Shown: one piece after another, positions 1 to 5,101 of the stretch
How the letters are laid out: every line of letters begins with the position of its first letter
Position numbering within the stretch: position 1 is the stretch's first letter
Source: Bacteroidales bacterium Bact_23
GTDB lineage: Bacteria; Bacteroidota; Bacteroidia; Bacteroidales; Lentimicrobiaceae
Assembly (NCBI GenBank): GCA_001603685.1
Contig: LUZO01000482.1
Location: forward strand, 1 to 6,447
Length of the DNA stretch: 6,447 bases
Direction of reading: 5' to 3'
Program-made: the position numbers and the translations under genes
The notes under the pieces: model-generated
Databases searched by the model: none
What the model was told of the DNA's origin: nothing
The model's input: the letters and a program-made list of their open reading frames with translations, nothing else

Positions 1-197
1 CTTTTTACTTCTGTTTCTGCCTCTGCCTTCGACTTCGCTCAGGCACCGGCTCACCCACCGGCTCAGGCACCGGCGGGAACCTCAGGCTTCGGAAAAATCC
101 TACTTCCTACCTCTAACCTCCTACCTCTTACCTCCTACTTCTTACTTCATACTTCTGACCTCCGACCTCTGACCTCTGACTTCTGACCTCCTACTTT
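1..197 (+). repeat. Repeat island 1: CTTCGACT block plus YTACYTC heptamer array
   Basis: No gene is visible here. Bases 25-98 hold a GC-rich block built on CTTCGACTTCGCTCAGGCACCG, with CACCGGCTCACCCACCG and a second CAGGCACCGG. Bases 100-197 are 14 consecutive 7-bp units, mostly YTACYTC, without any indel. The right part changes to TGACCTC/CGACCTC units. The whole block is nearly the same as 1541-1739: for example, the 43 bases 117-159 are identical to 1687-1729. The last unit runs into the stop codon of the exosortase gene, which is read from the other strand. Bases 1-24 are similar pyrimidine-rich sequence. Confidence 0.85.
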
Positions 198-759
198 AAT
201 CTTTTCCCTTTTTTCTTTTCACTTTCCGTTCAACCCACCACACCCACATGGCGAAAATAACCAGGTAGAATAGCGGGCGCAGGATCCAGTCATGGGCGAA
301 ATCCCAGTATTGGGGCAGGTGGATGGCCATCAGCGAAAGCGTTACAATCCTGAACACATTGGTGATGTGCATCAGCAGCCAGCCCAGGGGGATAAACCAG
401 AGTTTATGCCGCCACGGTCCGGGGAAGAGCAGAAAGAGCACGGTAACCTGCATAAACAGCTTCAGACCCGAGCATCCGGCGCTGATCCAGACGATGCCGT
501 TGTTGATAAAATGCATGGTAAGCGGATCGGAGGTGGTAACCTGCAGCCCGAGAATATGGCGGTTTATCCACAGGCTTTGGCTGAAAACCACCTCCATAAG
601 CCATTGGGTGATGGCATGGATAATGGGTATGGCGTTGATTTCCGCGGCAAAATGGCGGTAGAGCAGGTGGAAGCCGTAGGTGATGACAGCGGCATAGAGC
701 GCATACCAGAGCGGTTTCAGGCCGGGCTTCCGGAGGAGTTTCCCTATCTTTTCGAACAT
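196..759 (-). CDS. Exosortase/archaeosortase-family protein
   Basis: This is a 187-residue multi-pass inner-membrane protein of the exosortase family. These are cysteine transpeptidases thought to process proteins with a PEP-CTERM-like C-terminal sorting tail and attach them to the envelope or export them. The family's three key residues are visible: Cys96 in SAGCSGLK, Arg137 in TNVFRIV, and His156 in DFAHDW. Several hydrophobic stretches surround them (about 17-35, 84-112, 119-147, 160-176), and a lysine/arginine-rich tail ends the protein. Length fits the short exosortases of Bacteroidota. I chose ATG 759 because a possible -7 box lies just upstream (774-781) and the family core needs no more. 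The ATG at 825 would add 22 residues and lie upstream of that box. No sorting-signal substrate is encoded here. It is divergent from the mutarotase gene. I do not assign a subtype. Confidence 0.85.
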   Translation of the reverse strand: MFEKIGKLLRKPGLKPLWYALYAAVITYGFHLLYRHFAAEINAIPIIHAITQWLMEVVFSQSLWINRHILGLQVTTSDPLTMHFINNGIVWISAGCSGLKLFMQVTVLFLLFPGPWRHKLWFIPLGWLLMHITNVFRIVTLSLMAIHLPQYWDFAHDWILRPLFYLVIFAMWVWWVERKVKRKKGKD

Positions 760-773
760 GGTATCAGAAAATG

Positions 774-781
774 CAAAAATA
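774..781 (-). promoter_or_regulatory. Possible -7 box for the exosortase gene
   Basis: Read on the minus strand this is TATTTTTG, matching the Bacteroidota consensus TAnnTTTG. It lies 15 bases before ATG 759, which would give a very short leader. I see no convincing TTTG -33 box at the expected spacing, so support is moderate. Confidence 0.4.
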
Positions 782-853
782 GCGAATATGGGTTCAACTG
801 CGGTGTGCAACCCTGAGAAATGCACGGCAGAAGAGGGGAGAGGCCAAAAAAAC

Positions 854-861
854 TATCTTTG
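854..861 (+). promoter_or_regulatory. -7 box for the mutarotase gene
   Basis: TATCTTTG is a clean match to the Bacteroidota -7 consensus TAnnTTTG, 18 bases before the ATG at 880. No -33 TTTG is evident 19-21 bases upstream. It rules out the in-frame ATG at 820 as the start, because that codon lies upstream of the promoter. Confidence 0.65.
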
Positions 862-879
862 CAACCAAACCCTGAAGTT

Positions 880-1215
880 ATGAAACGCTACTGCCAGACA
901 CTTGACCTGTATAACGACGCCGGACTGATTGCCGCCTATGTGGAGGAGCACCGGCATGTATGGCCCGAAATCAGGGCGGGAATCCGCGAGGTGGGAATTC
1001 TGGATATGGAGATCTACCTGCTTGGCAACCGTCTGTTTATGATTGTGGAAACGGAAGACGACTTCGACTGGGAAGCCGGTTTTGCGCGGCTGTCGCAACT
1101 CCCCCGCCAGGCGGAGTGGGAGGAGTATATGTCGAAATACCAGGTCTCGGAGCCGGGCCAGGCCTCGCATGAGAAGTGGAGGAGGATGGAGAGGATTTTT
1201 AAGCTGGATAGCTAA
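880..1215 (+). CDS. L-rhamnose/L-fucose-type mutarotase (RhaM family)
   Basis: This is a 111-residue cytosolic protein of the RhaM-type dimeric alpha/beta-barrel mutarotases (COG3254), which interconvert alpha and beta anomers of a 6-deoxyhexose. The signature EEHRHVWPEI (residues 22-31) places His24 where the catalytic His22 of E. coli RhaM sits, followed by the conserved WPE. DMEIYLLGNRLFMIVE (42-57) is the central strand pair. The position of RhaM Tyr41 is Met43 here, so specificity may not be rhamnose. Length is close to the 104 residues of E. coli RhaM. With a fucokinase-like gene and a FucP-type symporter downstream, L-fucose is the likeliest substrate. This is inference: Bacteroidota members of this family are often annotated as L-fucose mutarotases. 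It is not homologous to E. coli FucU. It has its own promoter and is separated from the kinase by about 600 bases of repeats. Confidence 0.87.
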   Translation: MKRYCQTLDLYNDAGLIAAYVEEHRHVWPEIRAGIREVGILDMEIYLLGNRLFMIVETEDDFDWEAGFARLSQLPRQAEWEEYMSKYQVSEPGQASHEKWRRMERIFKLDS

Positions 1216-1226
1216 GGAGAAATGAC

Positions 1227-1275
1227 TAATGTCAAATGTCAAATTTCTAATTTCTAATGTCTAAGGTCTAATTGA
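1227..1275 (+). repeat. Heptamer array, unit WAATKTC
   Basis: Six to seven consecutive 7-bp units start 12 bases after the mutarotase stop: TAATGTC, AAATGTC, AAATTTC, TAATTTC, TAATGTC, TAAGGTC, TAATTGA. The unit differs from the YTACYTC arrays but shares its length and the pattern NNANNTC. No gene is present. Confidence 0.8.
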
Positions 1276-1299
1276 CCTAAATCCTGAACGGATGGGAGG

Positions 1300-1379
1300 G
1301 ATTTGAAGATTTGAAGAATTGAAGATTTGAAGATTTGAGGATTTGAAGATTTGAGGATTTGAAGATTTGAGGATTTGAA
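1300..1379 (+). repeat. Octamer array, unit GATTTGAR, 10 copies
   Basis: Ten 8-bp units lie in perfect register: nine GATTTGAA/GATTTGAG and one GAATTGAA. The last units alternate GAA and GAG endings, giving a 16-bp higher-order repeat, which suggests unit-pair duplication. The array runs directly into the hairpin module at 1380. Further units follow the hairpin at 1412-1433. The same octamer is at 4312-4334, 6346-6361 and 6394-6408. Confidence 0.9.
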
Positions 1380-1407
1380 GCGCCTGGCGGCGCTCCGCCG
1401 CGGCGGA
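1380..1407 (+). repeat. Double-hairpin module, copy 1
   Basis: Stem-loop GCGCC-TGGC-GGCGC (1380-1393) is followed without a gap by the perfect 14-bp palindrome TCCGCCGCGGCGGA (1394-1407). It is framed by GATTTGAR octamers on both sides. Related copies are at 1440-1471, 4336-4363 and 6362-6389. Confidence 0.85.
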
Positions 1408-1439
1408 TGAGGATTTGAAGATTTAAGAATTTGCGGCCC

Positions 1440-1471
1440 CGGCCTGGCGGCCGTGGCTCCGCCGCGGCGGA
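1440..1471 (+). repeat. Double-hairpin module, copy 2 (variant first stem)
   Basis: Stem-loop CGGCC-TGGC-GGCCG (1440-1453), then TGGC (1454-1457), then the palindrome TCCGCCGCGGCGGA (1458-1471). Compared with copy 1, both arms of the first stem changed in a way that keeps pairing. Confidence 0.8.
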
Positions 1472-1610
1472 TGCATCCCGCCTGTGGCTGGATATTACCT
1501 CACCCCCCGCCCTCTCCTGCCTTCGACTCGGGTTCGACTCGCCTTCGACTTCGCTCAGGCACCGGCTCACCCACCGTCAGGCACCGGCGGGAACCTCAGG
1601 CTTCGGAAAA
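1472..1610 (+). repeat. GGATATTACCTCACCC block and CTTCGACT/CAGGCACCG block
   Basis: This gene-free, GC-rich stretch joins the hairpin module to the heptamer array. Bases 1457-1528 match 4349-4420 with five mismatches in 72 positions, including GGATATTACCTCACCC and CCCTCTCC. Bases 1541-1612 match island 1 (25-99) apart from a 3-base length difference. The inverted-repeat right arm seen at 4596-4613 is absent here, so this copy is incomplete or rearranged. Confidence 0.8.
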
Positions 1611-1613
1611 ATC

Positions 1614-1739
1614 CTACTTCCTACTTCTTACTTCCTACTTCTTACTTCCTACTTCTTACTTCCTACTTCCTACCTCTCACCTCCTACCTCCTACCTCTTA
1701 CCTCCTACTTCTTACTTCATACTTCTGACTTCCGACCTC
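1614..1739 (+). repeat. YTACYTC heptamer array, 18 units
   Basis: Eighteen 7-bp units in perfect register run from CTACTTC at 1614 to CGACCTC at 1739, mostly alternating CTACTTC and TTACTTC and then CTACCTC. The right end turns to ATACTTC, TGACTTC, CGACCTC, the same terminal order as in island 1. The array ends two bases before the -33 box of the kinase promoter. Long open frames here are artefacts, because the repeat rarely makes stop codons in any frame. Confidence 0.92.
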
Positions 1740-1741
1740 CG

Positions 1742-1773
1742 TTTGCAATTCCCCGTCATTTAAACTACTTTTG
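1742..1773 (+). promoter_or_regulatory. Bacteroidota-type promoter of the kinase/symporter genes
   Basis: TTTG (1742-1745) and TACTTTTG (1766-1773) are separated by 20 bases, matching the -33/-7 arrangement TTTG-N19-21-TAnnTTTG. Transcription would begin near 1780, about 35 bases before ATG 1815. It probably drives 1815-4334 as one unit. It directly adjoins the heptamer array. Confidence 0.75.
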
Positions 1774-1814
1774 GCGGTTGAAAAAAACAAAAACAGGATA
1801 ACAGCACCCGGGAT

Positions 1815-2951
1815 ATGCCAAAAAAAGTATTTGTTTCAGGCAGTTACGATATGTTGCATAGCGGCCATGTCGCTTTTTTCGAGGAAGCCGCTTCATACGG
1901 CGAATTATATGTTGGAATTGGTTCCGACAAAACCATTGAAGAGCTGAAAGCCCGCAAAACCATCAACTCCGAAGCGGAGCGCCTCTATATGGTGCGTGCG
2001 CTGAAGGTGGTAAAAGAGGCGTGGATCAATACCGGCAGCGGTATGCTCGATTTTGTGGATCAGCTGAAGGCTCTGAAACCCGATATCTTCTTCGTAAACA
2101 CCGATGGTCATACCCATGCCAAAGAGGAGCTGTGCCGCGAGCTGGGCATTCAGTACATTGTAAGTCACCGCATTCCGCACGGCAATCTGCCGGTTCGTTC
2201 CACCACCGCACTGCGTCAGGTATGCATGATTCCCTACCGCATCGATCTTGCCGGCGGATGGCTGGATCAGCCCTATGTCAGCAAATACCACCCCGGCGCG
2301 GTACTCACCGTAAGCATTGAGCCCGATTACGAATTCAACCACCGCAGCGGGATGGCCACCAGCAGCCGCAACAAGGCGATAGAGCTGTGGCAGACCGATA
2401 TCCCCGACGGCGACCGCGAAAAGATGGCGAAGATACTGTTCAGTTTCGAGAATCCGCCCGGCACCAAATATGTAAGCGGTTCGCAGGACTCGCTGGGGAT
2501 TGCCCTTCCGGGGCTGAACCGCCTGAACTACCGCGGCGGCTACTGGCCCGAAACCATCGACAAGGTGTTCGATGAAAAGGTACTGAAGTGGATGGAGGAG
2601 CACCTCTGGCTGATTCCTCTTTTCCCGAGGGTGGAAGATTACGATGTGCTGGCCGGTACCCGCATCGATGAAGAGGGAGCCCGCGAACTGGCCCGTGCCG
2701 CCGATGCCTGCTGGGAAGGGCTGAATGCGTGCAACCTGGAGATGGCCGGCAGGGCGATGTCCGACAGCTTCGAAGCGCAGATCCGCATGTTTCCCAATAT
2801 GGTAACGGAAGAGATCCTGTCGCAGCTCGAAACCTACAAACCCCAGGTGAAAGGGTGGAAGCTGAGCGGCGCCGGCGGCGGCGGTTACTTTATCCTGCTC
2901 AACGACAAACCCGTAAAGAATGCCATACAGGTCAGAATCCGCAGGGCTTAG
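1815..2951 (+). CDS. Bifunctional nucleotidyltransferase / fucokinase-like GHMP kinase
   Basis: This is a predicted cytosolic 378-residue two-domain enzyme. Residues about 3-135 are an HxGH nucleotidyltransferase of the cytidylyltransferase fold: HSGH at 15-18, VGIGSD at 33-38 and RSTTALRQ at 128-135 (the ISTT-like motif). Residues about 138-378 are a GHMP kinase: PYRIDLAGGWLDQPY (140-154) closely resembles the RIDLAGGWSDTPP motif of L-fucokinases, SGMATSS (178-184) takes the place of the phosphate loop, SGSQDSLG (221-228) holds the probable catalytic Asp225, and KLSGAGGGGYF (349-359) is motif 3. The likely job is phosphorylating a 6-deoxyhexose such as L-fucose at C1 and then transferring a nucleotide to it. 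Domain order matches Bacteroides Fkp, but this protein is far shorter and its nucleotidyltransferase has a different fold. Its motif 2 is degenerate. CTP, ATP or GTP use cannot be read from sequence. The symporter starts 42 bases downstream. Confidence 0.82.
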   Translation: MPKKVFVSGSYDMLHSGHVAFFEEAASYGELYVGIGSDKTIEELKARKTINSEAERLYMVRALKVVKEAWINTGSGMLDFVDQLKALKPDIFFVNTDGHTHAKEELCRELGIQYIVSHRIPHGNLPVRSTTALRQVCMIPYRIDLAGGWLDQPYVSKYHPGAVLTVSIEPDYEFNHRSGMATSSRNKAIELWQTDIPDGDREKMAKILFSFENPPGTKYVSGSQDSLGIALPGLNRLNYRGGYWPETIDKVFDEKVLKWMEEHLWLIPLFPRVEDYDVLAGTRIDEEGARELARAADACWEGLNACNLEMAGRAMSDSFEAQIRMFPNMVTEEILSQLETYKPQVKGWKLSGAGGGGYFILLNDKPVKNAIQVRIRRA

Positions 2952-2993
2952 CCCGCGGCCGGCCGTTTGATTGAACCCGAAACCACAAGACCT

Positions 2994-4334
2994 ATGCCCG
3001 GAACCCTTTTTAAAACCGAATCAGGAAAAAACTACCTCTTTCCGTTTATCCTGATCACCTCGCTGTTTCTGCTCTGGGGCTTTGCCCACGCCCTGCTCGA
3101 CATCCTGAACAAGCACTTCCAGAACACGCTCGAACTGAGCAAGGCGCAGTCGGGCTTTATCCAGGCTTCGGCCTATGGCGCCTACTTTATTATGGCGCTT
3201 CCGGCGGGCTTCTTCGCCAAAAGGTACGGCTACAAGAACGGCGTACTGATCGGGCTGCTGTTGTTTGCCCTGGGCAGCTTCTGGTTTGTGCCGGCGGTGG
3301 GCATCGACCGCTTCTGGGCTTTCCTGCTGGGGCTGCTCATCATCTTCAGCGGCCTCACCTTCCTCGAAACGGTGGCCAATCCCTACACCACCGTCCTCGG
3401 CGACCCGAAATATGCCGCCAGCCGCATCAATCTCGCTCAGACCTTCAATGCTCTGGGATGGATTCTCGGGCCGCTGGTAGGCAGTCTGCTGATATTCAAA
3501 AACACCACCGGCGAAAGCTCGTTTGTCTCCTTTGGGAAAACCCTGAAAACGGTATTTACCGGGGTGCCTCAGCCCGCCGCTGAAATTTCCGGGGCAACCG
3601 CAGCGGGAAACGGCAACTCCGCACTGATTCTGCCCTATGTGGGATTGGGCGTGGTGGTGGTACTGGTGGCGGTACTCTTTTTTATGGCCAAACTGCCCGA
3701 AGTGCATCAGGATGAGGATGCTGAGGCCGTGGCTGATGCCGCTGAAGGCGGGATACTGCCGTTGTTCCGTCATCGCCACTTTGTGCTGGCGGTGGTGGCG
3801 CAGTTTCTTTATGTAGCGGCGCAGACTGGCGTCGGCAGCTTCTTTGTGAACTATACGGTTGAGGCTGAGCATCTGGGTATCGGCGAGATGCAGGCCGGCA
3901 TTCTGCTGGCGCTGGGCGGGATGGGGCTGTTTGCCACCGGCCGTTTTCTGGGCAGTTTCCTGATGCGTTACATCCGGGCGGAGCTTCTGCTCGGCCTCTT
4001 TGCGCTGATCAATACCCTGCTGATGGTGGTCACTGCCACCCGCCACGATAACATCGGAATTATCGCATTGATTCTCAGCTATCTGTTTATGTCGGTCATG
4101 TTCCCGACCATCTTTGCCCTGGGCATCCGCGGCCTGGGCGAACGGACCAAAACCGCCTCATCCATCATTGTCATGACCATTGCAGGCGGCGCCATCGCCC
4201 CCTCGCTCATGGGCCTGATCGGCGAACAGAATATGAACATCGGATTTATCATTCCGCTGTTTTGTTTTGCCTATATTGCCTTTTTTGGATTTTTCACCGC
4301 CTGGAGGAGAGGATTTGAAGATTTGAAGATTTGA
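2994..4334 (+). CDS. FucP-family L-fucose (sugar):H+ symporter
   Basis: This is a 446-residue major facilitator superfamily inner-membrane symporter with about 12 hydrophobic segments. Motifs match E. coli FucP: LWGFAHALLDILNKHFQ (27-43), with Asp36 at the position of proton-coupling Asp46; FLETVANPYTTVLG (123-136), with Glu125 at Glu135; and INLAQTFN (145-152). The family also includes glucose/galactose GluP, so fucose is inferred from the neighbouring kinase and mutarotase. I chose ATG 2994; an in-frame TTG at 2967 would add nine unconserved residues. The gene probably shares the promoter at 1742-1773. The last residues FEDLKI and the TGA stop are encoded by GATTTGAA octamers of the downstream repeat island (4312-4334), so the native C-terminus has probably been replaced or trimmed. 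The transmembrane core appears complete. Confidence 0.88.
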   Translation: MPGTLFKTESGKNYLFPFILITSLFLLWGFAHALLDILNKHFQNTLELSKAQSGFIQASAYGAYFIMALPAGFFAKRYGYKNGVLIGLLLFALGSFWFVPAVGIDRFWAFLLGLLIIFSGLTFLETVANPYTTVLGDPKYAASRINLAQTFNALGWILGPLVGSLLIFKNTTGESSFVSFGKTLKTVFTGVPQPAAEISGATAAGNGNSALILPYVGLGVVVVLVAVLFFMAKLPEVHQDEDAEAVADAAEGGILPLFRHRHFVLAVVAQFLYVAAQTGVGSFFVNYTVEAEHLGIGEMQAGILLALGGMGLFATGRFLGSFLMRYIRAELLLGLFALINTLLMVVTATRHDNIGIIALILSYLFMSVMFPTIFALGIRGLGERTKTASSIIVMTIAGGAIAPSLMGLIGEQNMNIGFIIPLFCFAYIAFFGFFTAWRRGFEDLKI

Positions 4335-4335
4335 C
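4312..4335 (+). repeat. GATTTGAA octamers overlapping the symporter 3' end
   Basis: Three octamer units in register (4312-4319, 4320-4327, 4328-4335) read as the last six codons and the stop of the symporter gene. The hairpin module follows at 4336. Confidence 0.85.
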
Positions 4336-4363
4336 GCGCCTTGCGGCGCTCCGCCGCGGCGGA
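4336..4363 (+). repeat. Double-hairpin module, copy 3
   Basis: Stem-loop GCGCC-TTGC-GGCGC (4336-4349) plus the palindrome TCCGCCGCGGCGGA (4350-4363). The stem is identical to copy 1 with a changed loop base. It lies just after the symporter stop, but it lacks a T-run, so it is not a canonical terminator. Confidence 0.85.
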
Positions 4364-4385
4364 TGAGTCCCACCTTTGGCAGGAT

Positions 4386-4616
4386 ATTACCTCACCCCCC
4401 GCCCTCTCCTGCCTTCGACTCCGCTCAGGCACCGTGGAGAGGGAGCTATCTTTCATTAAATCAAAGTTTTAAAAGCTATAGGGGAGCTCTTTTCTCGTCA
4501 AATTAGCCGGGGTTCGGATGAAATTGGGGAGCCCCTGGCCCTCTCCTGCCTTCGACTCGGGTTCGACTCCGCTCACCCACCGGCTCAGGCACCGTGAGAG
4601 GGTTGGGTGAGGTGAT
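4386..4616. repeat. Element with terminal inverted repeats (MITE-like)
   Basis: The left end ATTACCTCACCC (4386-4397) pairs with the right end GGGTGAGGTGAT (4605-4616) at 11 of 12 positions. Just inside, CCCTCTC (4402-4408) pairs with GAGAGGG (4596-4602). There are two internal units, each flanked by CCCTCTC and GAGAGGG arms: 4402-4443, with perfect 8-base arms CCCTCTCC/GGAGAGGG, and 4539-4602. Each contains the CTTCGACT...CAGGCACCG block. The roughly 95-base core (4444-4538) is AT-rich at first and unlike the other islands. No coding sequence is visible. I could not identify a clear target-site duplication. Confidence 0.55.
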
Positions 4617-4661
4617 TTGCACGGTGGGCTACCCGGCTCCGCTCAGCCACTATCAGGCATC

Positions 4662-4690
4662 GGTTGAAGAATCTTCCCCGCCTCTGGCGG
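4662..4690 (+). repeat. GGTTGAAGAATCTT unit with CCGCC/GGCGG hairpin, copy 1
   Basis: GGTTGAAGAATCTT is followed by CCCCGCCTCTGGCGG, whose CCGCC and GGCGG arms can pair. Preceded by TCAGGCATCGGTTG (4653-4666), which recurs at 4866-4879. A second, diverged copy of the unit is at 4898-4927. Confidence 0.65.
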
Positions 4691-4716
4691 CTTATTACTT
4701 CGTTCTTACTTCTTCC

Positions 4717-4826
<110 letters not shown>

Positions 4827-4897
4827 GTACTTCTTACTCCATTCATCCTCCGCCTTCGAGAACCTCAGGCATCGGTTGGGCGAGGGCATCAGAAATT

Positions 4898-4927
4898 GGT
4901 TGAAAAATCTTTTTCCGCCTTTAGCGG
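4898..4927 (+). repeat. GGTTGAAAAATCTT unit, copy 2
   Basis: This is a diverged copy of 4662-4690: GGTTGAAAAATCTT followed by TTTCCGCCTTTAGCGG, in which CCGC and GCGG can still pair. The rest of 4827-4949 is CCTTCGAGAACCTCAGGC-like filler with no supported gene. Confidence 0.6.
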
Positions 4928-4949
4928 TACACCAATGCTTTCATATTTC

Positions 4950-5026
4950 TTACCTCTTACTTCCTACCTCTTACTTCCTACCTCTTACTTCCTACCTCTT
5001 ACCTCTTACCTCCGACCTCCGACTTC
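4950..5026 (+). repeat. YTACYTC heptamer array, 11 units
   Basis: Eleven 7-bp units in perfect register, alternating TTACTTC and CTACCTC, then TTACCTC, and ending CGACCTC, CGACTTC. This is the same right-end polarity as the arrays at 100-197 and 1614-1739. The array ends 40 bases before the -7 box of the ATPase gene. Confidence 0.9.
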
Positions 5027-5036
5027 TTTTTCCGCC

Positions 5037-5084
5037 TATAACCATAAAAACTATGAAAATATAGTTATCTTTGCGGTTATAACC
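5037..5084 (+). promoter_or_regulatory. ATPase gene -7 box within nested inverted repeats
   Basis: TATCTTTG (5066-5073) matches the Bacteroidota -7 consensus. ATG 5102 lies 28 bases downstream. No -33 TTTG is evident. The box is surrounded by dyads: AACTAT (5049-5054) with ATAGTT (5061-5066), the perfect palindrome GGTTATAACC (5075-5084), and TATAACC (5037-5043) with GGTTATA (5075-5081). These could be operator sites or an mRNA 5' structure. Confidence 0.6.
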
Positions 5085-5101
5085 TTAAAAACTTTTGAGG
5101 T

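Noticed and set aside
820..879. Upstream ATG for the mutarotase
   Set aside because: The extension would span the -7 box TATCTTTG (854-861), and RhaM-family proteins start close to the residue encoded at 880.
1300..1433. CRISPR array
   Set aside because: The units are short, tandem and contiguous, with no unique spacers. No cas genes are present.
1277..1801. Overlapping open frames on both strands within the repeat island (for example 1431-1763, 1484-1801 and 1277-1570 minus)
   Set aside because: They translate the YTACYTC and GATTTGAR repeats into low-complexity peptides (TSYFLLP, FKSSNLQ). All frames stay open because the repeats seldom form stop codons. No start signals or family motifs.
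1905..2603. 232-codon open frame antisense to the kinase gene
   Set aside because: It is fully overlapped by a gene with clear catalytic motifs, and has no recognisable domain or promoter of its own.
2967..2993. TTG start for the symporter
   Set aside because: It adds nine unconserved residues. ATG 2994 is nearer the conserved region and avoids the GC-rich palindromic spacer.
3021..4046. 341-codon open frame antisense to the symporter gene
   Set aside because: Composition (Gln/His/Arg-rich) is that of a shadow frame in GC-rich coding DNA. The forward frame has full FucP motifs.
4336..4363. Double hairpin as the terminator of the symporter operon
   Set aside because: It has no T-run after the stem, and identical modules occur away from gene ends (1440-1471). 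Some transcription attenuation is still possible.
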